From NCBI RefSeq assembly GCF_022829635.1, contig NZ_JAKSYO010000096.1:62001-126000 (forward strand): a DNA stretch of 64,000 nt. Reading direction: 5' to 3'. Below the pieces are notes generated by a model. The model was not told where the DNA came from and did not search any database. It saw only the letters and a list, made by a program, of their open reading frames with translations. Numbering within the stretch: position 1 is the stretch's first letter; every line of letters starts with the position of its first letter. Shown piece after piece: positions 25,961-35,172 of this stretch. Origin of the DNA: Methylobacterium sp. E-066. GTDB lineage: Bacteria > Pseudomonadota > Alphaproteobacteria > Rhizobiales > Beijerinckiaceae. The position numbers and the translations under genes are program-made.

Positions 25961-27421
25961 ATGGATTCGCGGGAAGCTGGGCAGGAACCGGGTCGGGCGA
26001 CCGCTGCGCCGCGCGGCCCCCGGAGGGCTCTCCTCCTGGCGGTCCTCGTGCTGGGCGGCTTGACGGCGCCAAACCCGGGATTCGCCCAGGACCGTCCGGC
26101 GATGGCCCGACCGGCCCAGCCCGCTCCGAAGGCCGCCTCACCCGCCAAGCCCGTCGCGCCCGATCCCGCCTTCGAGACGACCAGGGCTGCCTTCGAGGCG
26201 CTGACCGAGGCGGACCGCAAGGCGATCCAGGATGCCTTGGTCTGGACCGGCGATTTCAACGCCGTGGTCTCGGGGGCGTTCGGCCGCCGGATCTTCGACG
26301 CGCTGACCGCCTACCGGACCCGGACCGGCGGGGCCGATCCGCTGGAGCCGCGCGGCCGGGCGGCGCTGCTGGCGGCGGGCGAAGCGGCCAAGGCGGCGGC
26401 GCGCTTCCGGATCGCCGCCGATCCCGCCACCGGCGTGGTGATCGGCGTGCCCGAGCGCCTGCTGTCGAAGCGCACGGCCCTGCCAACCGGCACCCGCTGG
26501 CAGAGCGCCGACGGGCGCGTGACCCTGGAGTCGCGCGCCATCCCCCCGGGCGGCGAGACCCTGGACAGCCTGTTCGACCAGCTCACGGCGGCGCTGCCCA
26601 ACCGCAAGGTCACCTACAAGCTGCGAAAGCCGGAGTCCCTGGTGGTCACCGCGGAGACCGCGAGCGGCCTGTCCTACGTCCGTTACGATGCCGGGCCGCA
26701 GGGCGTGCGCGGCTTCCTGATCGGCTACGACCGGGCCCTGGCGGCGGAGGTCGGCCGCCTGGTGATCGCGGTGGCTAACGCCTTCACGCCGTTCCCGGCG
26801 GCCGCCGATGCGGCGCCCCCGAAGGTCGCCGCGAGCGCGCTGGCCGGCTCCGCCGCCGCGCCGCCGCCGACGACAACAGCCACCCCTGCGGGTGCGGGAA
26901 CCGGTTTGGTGATCGCGCCGGGGCGCGTCCTCACCGCGGCGGCGGTGCTGGAAGGCTGCCCGGCGCCGCGGATCGGCCAGGCCACGGCCCGGGTTCTCGC
27001 GACCGATCCGGCCGGGCTCGCGCTGCTCGAGGCGGCCGGCATCCCGGCCCCGGTGCGGATGCCGGTGCGGGCCGATCCGCCCGCTGCCGACGAGGCCCTG
27101 ATCGCGCTGGCTCCAGGCGCGGACGGAGTTCTGGCCGCACCGGCCACGGCCGTGACGGGCGGCGTGATCGCGCCGCTTCAGCCGGGCTCCGCCGGGGCGC
27201 CGGTGCTCGACCGGTCGGGGCGCCTGGTCGGACTCGTGGCCCGCTATCCGGCGGCGCCGCGGCGGGTCGCCGGCATCGTGCCGCCCGCGCGCACGGCTCT
27301 GGTGCCGGCGCATGCGGTCTCGGCCTTCCTGGCCGGCCAGGGCATCGCCGAGGCGAAGCCGCGCTCGGAGATCGGGCCCGGCGCGGCCGCGTCGGCCATC
27401 GTCGGGATCACCTGCCGATAA
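25961..27421 (+). CDS. Exported trypsin-like pseudoprotease with N-terminal helical domain
   Basis: 486 residues. A hydrophobic export segment at about 24-40 ends in GFAQD. The N-terminal domain resembles the peptidoglycan-binding-type module of rhizobial 'serine protease' proteins (WTGDFNAVVSGAFGRRIFDALTAY). The C-terminal ~190 residues keep the chymotrypsin-fold landmarks, but each catalytic position appears substituted: VLTAAAV where VLTAAHV is expected, DPAGLALL where the Asp of DLALL is expected, and GSAGAPV where GxSGAPV is expected. It should be proteolytically dead and may act as a binding protein in the periplasm. It is monocistronic. Confidence 0.7.
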   Translation: MDSREAGQEPGRATAAPRGPRRALLLAVLVLGGLTAPNPGFAQDRPAMARPAQPAPKAASPAKPVAPDPAFETTRAAFEALTEADRKAIQDALVWTGDFNAVVSGAFGRRIFDALTAYRTRTGGADPLEPRGRAALLAAGEAAKAAARFRIAADPATGVVIGVPERLLSKRTALPTGTRWQSADGRVTLESRAIPPGGETLDSLFDQLTAALPNRKVTYKLRKPESLVVTAETASGLSYVRYDAGPQGVRGFLIGYDRALAAEVGRLVIAVANAFTPFPAAADAAPPKVAASALAGSAAAPPPTTTATPAGAGTGLVIAPGRVLTAAAVLEGCPAPRIGQATARVLATDPAGLALLEAAGIPAPVRMPVRADPPAADEALIALAPGADGVLAAPATAVTGGVIAPLQPGSAGAPVLDRSGRLVGLVARYPAAPRRVAGIVPPARTALVPAHAVSAFLAGQGIAEAKPRSEIGPGAAASAIVGITCR

Positions 27422-27538
27422 GGCCGGCGCCTCATCACGGACCGGGAGCGCGGCCCCGATCCGTGACGCGGACATGCCGCGTCGGACGATCCCGCCGAAC
27501 CGCAGGCGGCCCGGCGGGGGACGGCGTCCGGACGGGCC

Positions 27539-27694
27539 TTACAGCCGGCCGGTGACCAGCAGCACGATCAGCACGATGAGCAGGATGCCGCCGAGGCCGA
27601 AGCCCGGGCCGCGATAGGCGCCGCCGCCCAGGAAGCCGCCGCCGCCGAAGGCCAGGATGATCAGGATGATGAGCAGAATGGTGACGAGGGACAT
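27539..27694 (-). CDS. DUF3309 small membrane protein
   Basis: 51 residues starting MSLVTILLIILIILAFGGGGF. It has two hydrophobic helices separated by a glycine-rich turn (GGGAYRGPGFGLGG). Length, glycine loop and IILAFGGGGF motif fit DUF3309, a tiny inner-membrane family of alphaproteobacteria with no known function. The start follows CCGGAGAGTCCG. Confidence 0.85.
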   Translation of the reverse strand: MSLVTILLIILIILAFGGGGFLGGGAYRGPGFGLGGILLIVLIVLLVTGRL

Positions 27695-27817
27695 GGATCG
27701 GACTCTCCGGACAGCCGCGCTGATGCGAGCGTGACCGTTCAAACGCTGCGACAATCCGTTCCGTTCAACGCGATCCCACGCTTTTGTGAGGATAATCGCC
27801 GGATGAGGCCGTAGCGC

Positions 27818-28867
27818 TCAGGCGTGCCAATCCGGCAACACATCCTGCGGCGCCTCGAGCCAGCCCGGCACCGGCAGGTCGCGCTCGGTCAGGAAGGCCG
27901 GGTTGAACAGTTTCGAGGCGTAGCGCGCCGCGCCGTCGCACAGGATCGTCACCACCGTGTGGCCGGGCCCGAGCTCCCGGGCCAGCCGGATCGCCCCGGC
28001 GACGTTGATGCCGGACGAGCCGCCCAGCGACAGCCCCTCCTCCCGCATCAGGCCGAAGACGATGTCCAGCGCCTCGCGGTCGGGGATGCGGAAGGCGTGA
28101 TCCGGGGTGAAGCCGTCGAGGTTTTTCGTGATCCGGCCCTGGCCGATCCCCTCGGTGATCGAGGAGCCCTCCGCCTTCAGGGTGCCGGTGGTGTAGTGCG
28201 CGTAGAGGGCCGAGCCCTCCGGGTCGGAGAGCGCGATGCGCACCCCCGGATTCCGGGCCCGCAACGCCGCCGCGGTGCCGGCGAGCGTCCCGCCGGTCCC
28301 GGCGGCGCAGACGAAGCCGTCGACCCGGCCGCCGGTCTGGTCCCAGATCTCGGGGCCGGTCCCGTCCACATGCGCCTGCCGGTTGGCGACGTTGTCGAAC
28401 TGGTCGGCGAAGAACGCCCCGTTGGCCTCCGTGGCGGCGAGCTTTTCGGCCAGCCGCCGGGCGACGTGGACGTAGTTGTTCGGGTTGGCGAACGGCACCG
28501 CCGGCACCTCGACGAGGCGCGCGCCGGCGAGCCGAAGGGTCTGCTTCTTCTCCTCGGACTGGGTGACCGGGATGACGATCAGCGTCCGGTAGCCGCGCAC
28601 GGAAGCCACCAGGGCGAGGCCGATGCCGGTATTGCCGGCTGTGCCCTCCACGATGGTCCCGCCCGGCCGGATCAGGCCCTTCGCCTCGGCATCCTGCACG
28701 ATGGCGAGCGCCGCCCGGTCCTTCACCGACAGGCCGGGATTGAGGAACTCGGCCTTCCCGAAAATCTCGCAGCCGGTCGCCTCGGAGGCGCGGCGCAGCC
28801 GGATCAGCGGCGTTTGGCCGATTGCGGCGAGGACATCGGGATGGGCGGTGCGATTCGAGGTCGTCAT
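27818..28867 (-). CDS. cysK: Cysteine synthase A family (O-acetylserine sulfhydrylase)
   Basis: 349 residues of the PLP fold-type II family. The PLP lysine lies in NPGLSVKDRAAL. The phosphate/substrate loop reads EGTAGNTGIGLALVA, where most CysK proteins have TSGNTG. The PLP phosphate loop is CAAGTGGTLAGTA and the C-terminal pyridine-binding Ser is in GLSLGGSSGINV. It joins sulfide to O-acetylserine to form cysteine. The 349-residue length is longer than classical CysK (~320) and fits a rhizobial subgroup, so a cystathionine-beta-synthase-like substrate is possible. It lies 3.5 kb from a sulfate importer. Confidence 0.85.
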   Translation of the reverse strand: MTTSNRTAHPDVLAAIGQTPLIRLRRASEATGCEIFGKAEFLNPGLSVKDRAALAIVQDAEAKGLIRPGGTIVEGTAGNTGIGLALVASVRGYRTLIVIPVTQSEEKKQTLRLAGARLVEVPAVPFANPNNYVHVARRLAEKLAATEANGAFFADQFDNVANRQAHVDGTGPEIWDQTGGRVDGFVCAAGTGGTLAGTAAALRARNPGVRIALSDPEGSALYAHYTTGTLKAEGSSITEGIGQGRITKNLDGFTPDHAFRIPDREALDIVFGLMREEGLSLGGSSGINVAGAIRLARELGPGHTVVTILCDGAARYASKLFNPAFLTERDLPVPGWLEAPQDVLPDWHA

Positions 28868-28929
28868 GGGCCAGAGCGTAAGAGAACGGTGACGCGCTGG
28901 CGAGCCCCGATTAAATAGGGAGCCGCCGC

Positions 28930-30250
28930 TAATCTACAGCCTATCGGGTGCCATGCGAGATGATGGCCATCGTCAAAATTCCGCTACCAGTATGCAATCC
29001 TCGGTATCAGGTATCGCAACGTCTGTTTCCCCCAAACTCTTGGGGAACGCCTTATCTAAATCAACCTCAAACAGGTTTTTCGTCAGAGACGGACTGATCT
29101 ATCGTCTTTGTTTTAATTTGATCCAGTGGCGTTATGTTATTCTAAATATGCCGAAAATCGAGAGTAAATAATTTTTTTTGACAGGTCTGGCAGGTCGTTA
29201 GCCACGACGGTGCGAAACGATTGTGGTGCCTCGGAACTGACCAGGCGTACTTGCCCGCTACGGCGCAAGTATCTGCCGTCAGTGCTGACGACGTCTATAA
29301 ATCCAGAGTCAACAATCTGTCCATTGCCGATGGAAATGTAATTATCGCCTGGAATGGGTAGATCATCTCTGCCCGTAAGAAATGACCATTCCTCGGCGCT
29401 AACTTCGGTAATTTCACGCCCAAATTGACATGTGATGTGATTTATTATGTAATTACCGGGAATAATTTCTCGGTAGGTCGTGCGAATATCTTTAGCGTAA
29501 TTAATCCCCTCTGCAGAGAAGGCATACTTTATGGTATCTAACGATAGTAGTTTTTTAAAATCCTCAATATAATCGCCGCTGGATTTTATATTCCCTGATC
29601 TGACCGACCAAAGTACGAGATCCCTGTTCAACCTTTCCGTTTACAACTCTTCTCATCTCCACAACGCTTGTAGGACAGTGGCTTCCATTGAGTGATACAC
29701 GCACGACAATGGCGGCGCCCACTTTCTGGACGAGAATGGGAGCCTCGTTTGCCTCAGCCTTAGCGTATTTGGAAAGTGTTGGCGGATATGAATTCGCCAT
29801 GCAGGCGCCCAAAAATCCTGCATATGAAATTGTAATGCAGATTCGGGCAATTGCGCTCCAAGTAATTTTATTCCGCGACATTGTGCTATCGCACGTTTCC
29901 ATTGTATGAGTATTTCTGCAATACAGTTAATTGGGTGGATCTATAGTAATTTTTGCTATGTATTGAAATATAAAATCAATTTATATTTACACTTAAATTC
30001 CTACGATTGTATTTACGGCAGAAGGCGATAGGTCGCACGCTAAGTTTTTCATCCTAGCGCTTAAGGGTCTGTCTGGGAAGAGCCTTCCTTAGGATTCTCA
30101 CTGCGTAGTTCGACACAGAAACACGATCTCGGAGGCAGACGATTTGAGGGGCCATTAAGGATAATTCTGCTCGGACCGATGTGGGATGACAGGGACGCCT
30201 CGACCTACAGGATCGTTTCGAGGTTATCTTCAGTATCATGACTGCTGTCG
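28930..30250. other. AT-rich island, probably horizontally acquired
   Basis: Base composition changes sharply here: long runs of A/T (for example TAATTTTTTTT near 29168 and ATTGAAATATAAAATC near 29962) contrast with the GC-rich flanks. Codon use in the two minus-strand frames inside also favours A/T third positions. The part 29903-30371 holds no convincing gene; a 99-codon minus frame (30054-30353) has no recognisable features. No integrase, tRNA or terminal repeats were found at the edges. Confidence 0.75.
29137..29902 (-). pseudogene. Frameshifted lipoprotein-like gene (two overlapping frames)
   Basis: The upstream frame (29902 down to 29564, 112 residues) has an export segment ending in the lipobox LGAC, then AKAEANEAPILVQKVGAAIVVRV. 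It shifts frame near 29564-29631 relative to a second frame (29631 down to 29137, 164 residues) that carries the downstream globular part: PGNYIINHITC, then GDNYISIGNGQIVDSGFIDV. The second frame needs a +1 shift relative to the first, so a one-base insertion (or two-base deletion) would rejoin them into a lipoprotein of roughly 250 residues. The second half has a 'pG-Y-i....C ... G-x-I-V' pattern seen in small exported lipoproteins. They could instead be two separate genes. The function is unknown. Confidence 0.5.
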
Positions 30251-30371
30251 GCAATGAGGTAACTTCTAGTGAATTCCGCGCAACTCGGTCGCACGGAGAA
30301 TCTCTCTCTTTCGTCTCACTTCGCCAAGACGCCTTAGGACCGTGCCGTCCCATACCCGGTACGAGTCCCGA

Positions 30372-31064
30372 TCAGCTGTCTGACACGAGGCGCTCGACCA
30401 AGTGGTCGATGGCTGCTTCCGCCCGAGCGATGGACACGCTCAGCCGCTCGTCGGCAAACTCGTCATATTCCACCGCGACGGTATCGTTGTCGCGAAGTCC
30501 GAGATAACCAAGAGGAACTTTCAGTCCGGGCTCTACGAGGTTCATCGCGGCCAGTCGTCCGCCCGCATCATAGCCATGATCGCCACGCGCCGTCAGGATG
30601 ATCAAGTGTTTGCCGGGTGGCAGCATCGGCCAATAGGGCTCTCCCGGACGGGCACGATCGAACCCGAACGTCACACCGACGCGCACGACATTGTCGATCC
30701 ACGCCTTGAGCTGCGCGGGCAGGCCGAAATTGTACATCGGCGCGCCGATGACGATGAGGTCGGCGGCGATCAGCTCGGCTGCCAGAACGTCGCTTTCCGC
30801 TAGTACCGCCCGTTGGGCGCCGTCGCGTCGTTCGGGCGGACAGAAGGCTGCGGCGATCCAGGGACCAGTGACCGGGCTTGGCGGCTCGTTCCCGACATCC
30901 CGGTATGTCACCGGATCCGTCGGCCGTGCTTCCGACCAGCGATCGACGAAGCGCCGGCTCAGCCGTCGCGTGTGCGAGCCATGCCGGTCGCGACCGGACA
31001 GGCCGGACCGGGCGCTCGCGTCGATCTGGAGCAGGCGAATGGAAGGACGTGTGGAGGATGACAT
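30372..31064 (-). CDS. azoR: FMN-dependent NADH-azoreductase-like flavodoxin-fold reductase
   Basis: 230 residues. The flavodoxin-like fold of AzoR is seen: IRLLQIDASAR at the start (FMN phosphate loop), APMYNFGLPAQLKAWIDNVVRVGVTF (the classic APMYNFxxPxxLKxWxD motif), and LILTARGD. AzoR reduces azo dyes and quinones with NADH. It is divergent from a GcvA-like LysR regulator with an 86-base gap, suggesting the regulator controls it. A longer lead (residues 20-55) than in E. coli AzoR is present but all core motifs are intact. Confidence 0.88.
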   Translation of the reverse strand: MSSSTRPSIRLLQIDASARSGLSGRDRHGSHTRRLSRRFVDRWSEARPTDPVTYRDVGNEPPSPVTGPWIAAAFCPPERRDGAQRAVLAESDVLAAELIAADLIVIGAPMYNFGLPAQLKAWIDNVVRVGVTFGFDRARPGEPYWPMLPPGKHLIILTARGDHGYDAGGRLAAMNLVEPGLKVPLGYLGLRDNDTVAVEYDEFADERLSVSIARAEAAIDHLVERLVSDS

Positions 31065-31150
31065 GGAGAAGCCCGCTTCATGTACACGATTCGGTCACGA
31101 CCCGATCATCCACAGCGTGCGGCGTATGACGAACGCGAATCGCTCACCCG

Positions 31151-32062
31151 ATGGCTGAACTGAACTCATCCATGGCGCGCTCTCGAAGGTTGCCGCCGCT
31201 GGCCGCTCTGCGCGCCTTCGAGGCGGCCGCCCGTCACCTCAGCTTCCGCAAGGCCGCCGAAGAGCTCGCCGTGACGCCGACGGCGGTGAGCCATCAGATC
31301 CGTCTGCTGGAGGACACGCTGGGCATGCCGTTGTTCGTGCGGCAGGTCCGGCGTGTGTCGCTGACAAGTGCCGGCCATCGGCTCTATCCGATCCTGCGCG
31401 ACGGCTTCGACGCCTTCGAACGCGCGATTGCCGACCTGTCGCCGAGGCGGCAACGTAAGGCGGTCACGCTGACAGCGACGACGCTCTTCACGGCGCGGCG
31501 CCTTCTGCCGGCCCTCAGCCTGTTCCGGGAGCACCATCCGGCGTTCGACCTGCGGCTGCACGCTTCGGACGACCTGGTCGATCTGGCTTCAGGGCTCGCC
31601 GATATCGCCGTCCGCTACGGATCAGGACCCTTCGTCGGGCTGGTGTCGGAACCGCTTCAGTCCGAACGGTTCGGCGTTCTCTGCAGCCCGAACCTTGGAT
31701 TGTCCAAACCGGAGGACTTGAAACGCGCCACGCTGCTGCATGTCGAGTGGAAACGGCTGGAGCTGGCGCCCGACTGGCCCCGGTGGGCGCGCCTGGCCGG
31801 CATGCCCAACCTCGCCGTCGATCAAGGGCTGCGTTTCACCGAGGATGCACACGCGCTTCAGGCGGCTGTCGCCGGTCACGGCGTCATTGTCGCGAGCCTC
31901 GTGCTGGCCGCACCCGAGATCGAGGCTGGCCTGCTCATCCACCCGTTCGGACCGGTCATCCCGGGGGAAACCTACCATATCGTCGCGACGCGGGAGAACA
32001 TGGCCTGCGCCGATGTCCGCGCCGTGAGCGACTGGCTCAAGCAGACCGTTCCGGTGGCGTGA
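31151..32062 (+). CDS. LysR-family transcriptional regulator, GcvA type
   Basis: 303 residues; the ATG at 31172 (MARSRRLPPLAALRAF) is an alternative start. Residues 10-70 are the winged helix-turn-helix with LRAFEAAARHLSFRKAAEELAVTPTAVSHQIRLLE, the GcvA-subfamily signature. The rest is the LysR substrate-binding domain, with ALHAxDDLVDLASGLADIAVRYG typical of GcvA. It is divergent from azoR and probably regulates it, likely sensing a quinone or other small molecule. The intergenic sequence holds an imperfect ATTCGGTC..GACCCGAT dyad that could be the operator. Confidence 0.9.
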   Translation: MAELNSSMARSRRLPPLAALRAFEAAARHLSFRKAAEELAVTPTAVSHQIRLLEDTLGMPLFVRQVRRVSLTSAGHRLYPILRDGFDAFERAIADLSPRRQRKAVTLTATTLFTARRLLPALSLFREHHPAFDLRLHASDDLVDLASGLADIAVRYGSGPFVGLVSEPLQSERFGVLCSPNLGLSKPEDLKRATLLHVEWKRLELAPDWPRWARLAGMPNLAVDQGLRFTEDAHALQAAVAGHGVIVASLVLAAPEIEAGLLIHPFGPVIPGETYHIVATRENMACADVRAVSDWLKQTVPVA

Positions 32063-32091
32063 AACGTTTTGGAGAAGCCGCGCGCTTGGCT

Positions 32092-32316
32092 TCAGGGGCG
32101 CGGAGCCGGAGCAAGTGTTGGCGAAGGAATGTCTCGCCCCAACCGATGAGCGGCAGAGATCCAAGTCTCGATGGCCTCGGCGACATTCGCCTCTAGCAGC
32201 ACGAGATCGTCCCCGTCGGATATGCAGCCGGGCAAGTCCGGTACGCGACCGAGCCATCCGGCTGCGCCCACCTCGGACAGGGGCTCGACCTCGACGCAAT
32301 AGCCGCGAACCACCAT
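32092..32316 (-). CDS. HicB-like antitoxin domain protein, apparently orphan
   Basis: 74 residues with the HicB N-terminal RNase-H-like half: a YCVEVEPL strand, then GWLGRVPDLPGCISDGDD, then LLEANVAEAIETWISAA helix. HicB usually neutralises the mRNA interferase HicA, encoded next to it. Only about 75 bases separate this gene from cysA on one side, and gcvA-like ends 30 bases away on the other, so there is no room for HicA. It lacks a DNA-binding C-terminal domain. It may be a relic or act with a distant partner. Confidence 0.82.
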   Translation of the reverse strand: MVVRGYCVEVEPLSEVGAAGWLGRVPDLPGCISDGDDLVLLEANVAEAIETWISAAHRLGRDIPSPTLAPAPRP

Positions 32317-32391
32317 GGCTCAGCCTCCGTCGGAGGCCACGAATATCAGATGAGCCATCGCTAAGCCTTCAAAGCCCAGCCAGCGATCGCC

Positions 32392-33564
32392 TCACCCGAA
32401 CACATGCCCCCCGTTGATCCGCAGCCCGACCGGATGCCCGGCCGGGTAGCGGATGCCGTCGAAATCCTCCACCGCGAGCACGCGGCCCTGGTCGTCGGCG
32501 ACTTCGATGCGCTGGCGGCCCTGGCTGCGGTAGGAACTGCGCACGGTGCCGGAGAGATGCGCCGCCTCGGGCTCGGCGAGCTGCAACTGCCAGGGCCGGA
32601 CGTAGAGCTTGACCGGGCCGATGGTCCCGGCCGGTGTCGCCACCGGCGTCTCCCGGCCGCGCACCAGCACCCGGCCGCCCTCGGCCAGCGCTTCCACCTC
32701 GACGTGGTCGCCGAGGAACTTCATCACCGTGGCCGAGGCCGGGTGTTCCTGGACCTCGTCCGGGGTGCCGACCTGCTCCAGGCGGCCGCGATCCAGCACC
32801 GCGACCCGGTCCGACAGTTCCAGGGCCTCGTCCTGATCGTGAGTCACGAAGATCGTGGTCTGGCCGGTGCGGTCGTGGATCTCGCGCAGCCAGCGGCGCA
32901 GGTCCTTTCGGACTTGGGCGTCGAGGGCGCCGAAGGGCTCGTCCAGCAGCAGCACCCGCGGCTCGACGGCGAGCGCCCGGGCGAGCGCCACCCGCTGGCG
33001 CTGGCCGCCCGAGAGCTGCGACGGGTAGCGGTCGCCGAAGCCCGAGAGCCGGATCAGGTCGAGCAGGTCGCCGACCCGGCGCTTGATCTCAGGCCTAGCC
33101 GGCCGGTCGGCCCGGCGCCGCGCGTTCAGCCCGTAGGCGATGTTGTCGGCCACGCTCATGTGCTTGAACAGGGCATAGTGCTGGAACACGAAGCCCACCG
33201 CCCGCTCCTGCACGGCCAGACCGGTGGCGTCGTCGTCGCCGAACAGGATCCGGCCCCGGTCCGGCGCGTCGAGCCCGGCGATGATCCGCAGCAGCGTCGT
33301 CTTGCCCGAGCCCGAGGGGCCGAGCAGCCCGAGCAACTCCCCCGCCCGCACGTCGATCGACAGGTCGTGCAGCACCGCGGCCGTGTCGAAGGTCTTGGAG
33401 ATGCCCTCGACCCGGATCGCCGTCGAGGAGCGGTCAGTGAGTCCGGCCGTGTGCGAGCTCGCCCGCGAAGCGCCACTCGAGGAAGGATTTGAGGACGAGG
33501 GTGATGAGGGCGAGGACAGCGAGGAGCGTAGCGACGGCGAAGGCGGCGACGAAGTTGTACTCAT
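32392..33564 (-). CDS. cysA: Sulfate/thiosulfate ABC importer ATP-binding protein
   Basis: The core is a CysA-type ATPase: [11 protein letters not shown], Walker [10 protein letters not shown], the Q-loop, signature [16 protein letters not shown], Walker [13 protein letters not shown], and a C-terminal TOBE-like regulatory domain. It powers sulfate uptake with CysW and CysT. The start is unclear: the only in-frame ATG (33564) lies 131 bases inside cysW and adds about 50 Ser/Pro-rich residues that are just the out-of-frame reading of cysW. No ATG, GTG or TTG lies between that and the conserved core near residue 48, so a rarer start (CTG or ATC) downstream is possible. Confidence 0.9.
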   Translation of the reverse strand: MSTTSSPPSPSLRSSLSSPSSPSSSNPSSSGASRASSHTAGLTDRSSTAIRVEGISKTFDTAAVLHDLSIDVRAGELLGLLGPSGSGKTTLLRIIAGLDAPDRGRILFGDDDATGLAVQERAVGFVFQHYALFKHMSVADNIAYGLNARRRADRPARPEIKRRVGDLLDLIRLSGFGDRYPSQLSGGQRQRVALARALAVEPRVLLLDEPFGALDAQVRKDLRRWLREIHDRTGQTTIFVTHDQDEALELSDRVAVLDRGRLEQVGTPDEVQEHPASATVMKFLGDHVEVEALAEGGRVLVRGRETPVATPAGTIGPVKLYVRPWQLQLAEPEAAHLSGTVRSSYRSQGRQRIEVADDQGRVLAVEDFDGIRYPAGHPVGLRINGGHVFG

Positions 33565-34315
33565 TGTAGAGGATCTCCACGTGGAGCGGGATGGTGTTGG
33601 TCAGGCCGCGGATGTGGCCGGACACCACCGACACCGCCCCGAACTCGCCCATCGCCCGGGCATTGCAGAGGAGCACGCTGTAGAGCAGGCCCCAGCGGAT
33701 GTTGGGCAGCGTCACCGTGCGGAACGCGTGCAGGCCCGAGGCCCCGAGCGTCAGGGCCGCCTCCTCCTCCGAGGAGCCCTGCTCCTGCATCAGCGGGATC
33801 AACTCCCGGGCGACGAACGGGAAGGTCACGAACACGGTCGCCAGCACGATCCCCGGCAGGGCGAACAGCACCTGGATCCCGTGGTCCACGAGCCAGGTGC
33901 CGAACAGGCCCTGCGAGCCGAACAGCAGCACGTAGATCAGCCCCGAGACCACCGGCGAGACCGAGAACGGCAGGTCGATCAGGGTGATCAGCAGCGACTT
34001 GCCGGAGAACTCGAACTTGGCGATCGCCCAGGAGGCCGCCAGGCCGAACACCACGTTGAACGGCACCGCGATCGCCGCCACCGTCAGGGTCAGGCGGATC
34101 GCGCTCCAGGCATCGGGCTCCCGGAACGCCGCCAGGAAGGCCTCGACCCCCTTCGAGAAGGCCTGGGTGAACACCGCGATCAGCGGCAGCACCAGGAACA
34201 GCGCCAGGAAGGCGATCGCGATCCCGATCAGCACGGTGCGGGTGGCCGCCCCCTCCGAGGCGACCGGCTCCGCCCGCACGATCGGTGCCACGGTCGGCGA
34301 GAAGATCTCAGACAT
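33434..34315 (-). CDS. cysW: Sulfate ABC transporter permease CysW
   Basis: 293 residues with six membrane helices. The permease EAA loop region reads [30 protein letters not shown], and [15 protein letters not shown] is typical of CysW. It forms the translocation channel with CysT, taking sulfate or thiosulfate from the binding protein. Its start overlaps the end of cysT by 8 bases and its end overlaps the annotated part of cysA, so the operon cysP/sbp-cysT-cysW-cysA is tightly coupled. Confidence 0.93.
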   Translation of the reverse strand: MSEIFSPTVAPIVRAEPVASEGAATRTVLIGIAIAFLALFLVLPLIAVFTQAFSKGVEAFLAAFREPDAWSAIRLTLTVAAIAVPFNVVFGLAASWAIAKFEFSGKSLLITLIDLPFSVSPVVSGLIYVLLFGSQGLFGTWLVDHGIQVLFALPGIVLATVFVTFPFVARELIPLMQEQGSSEEEAALTLGASGLHAFRTVTLPNIRWGLLYSVLLCNARAMGEFGAVSVVSGHIRGLTNTIPLHVEILYNEYNFVAAFAVATLLAVLALITLVLKSFLEWRFAGELAHGRTH

Positions 34316-35162
34316 AGCCGAAGCGCCTCCGGCTCCAGGCCTGGATCAGGTTGATGGTAAGCAGCGTCAGGAACGAGATGCCCAGCATGATCGTGGCGAT
34401 CGCCGCCGCCCCGCCATAGTCGAACTCGGACAGCTTGATCACGATCAGGAGCGGCGCGATCTCCGAGACGTAGGGCAGGTTGCCGGCGATGAAGATGATC
34501 GAGCCGTACTCGCCGACCCCCCGGGCGAAGGCCATGGCGAAGCCGGTGAGCACCGCCGGGATCAGCGGCGGCAGCACCACCTTGGTCAGGGTCGCGAACC
34601 GGTTGGCCCCGAGGGTGGCGGACGCCTCCTCGATCTCCTTGTCGATCTCGGCGATCAGCGGCTGCACGGTCCGCACCGCGAAGGGCAGCCCGATGAACAC
34701 CATGGCGATGAAGATCCCCACCGGCGTGTAGGCCGCCTGGATGCCGAGCCGGGCGAGCGGCGCGCCCAAAAACCCGTCCGGCGCGTAGAGCGAGGCCAGG
34801 GCGATGCCGGCCACCGCGGTCGGCAGCGCGAAGGGCAGGTCGACCGCCGCGTCCATGAGCTTGCGGCCCGGGAAGCGGTAGCGGGTCAGAACCCAGGCGA
34901 CCAGGAAGCCGAAGACCGAAGCCACGAGCGCCGCGACCGCCGAGACGCCGAAGCTGATCCGCAGGGCGCTGGACACCCGCGGATCGGTGGCAACGTCCCA
35001 GATCCCGGAGAGGCCGAGGCCGGACGCCTTGGCGACGAGCCCGGCGAGCGGCAGCAGCACGATGAGCCCGAGGCAGGTCAGCGTGTAGCCGAAGCTGAGC
35101 CCGAAGCCCGGGATCACGCTCGGGCGGCGGAAGGTGCGTTTGCGACGCGGCGTCTCGACCAT
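34308..35162 (-). CDS. cysT: Sulfate ABC transporter permease CysT
   Basis: 284 residues with about six membrane helices. It carries the [53 protein letters not shown] segment that is characteristic of CysT/CysU. It forms the other half of the sulfate channel. The ATG lies 10 bases after the stop of the binding-protein gene, and its end overlaps cysW by 8 bases. Confidence 0.93.
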   Translation of the reverse strand: MVETPRRKRTFRRPSVIPGFGLSFGYTLTCLGLIVLLPLAGLVAKASGLGLSGIWDVATDPRVSSALRISFGVSAVAALVASVFGFLVAWVLTRYRFPGRKLMDAAVDLPFALPTAVAGIALASLYAPDGFLGAPLARLGIQAAYTPVGIFIAMVFIGLPFAVRTVQPLIAEIDKEIEEASATLGANRFATLTKVVLPPLIPAVLTGFAMAFARGVGEYGSIIFIAGNLPYVSEIAPLLIVIKLSEFDYGGAAAIATIMLGISFLTLLTINLIQAWSRRRFGYV

Positions 35163-35172
35163 GGTTCCCGCC

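Noticed and set aside
28953..29171. 72-codon plus-strand frame at the edge of the island
   Set aside because: No ribosome-binding site or family features, and it overlaps the end of the minus-strand lipoprotein-like frame.
30054..30353. 99-codon minus-strand frame in the AT-rich island
   Set aside because: No ribosome-binding site, no recognisable motif and atypical composition; possible remnant but not supportable.
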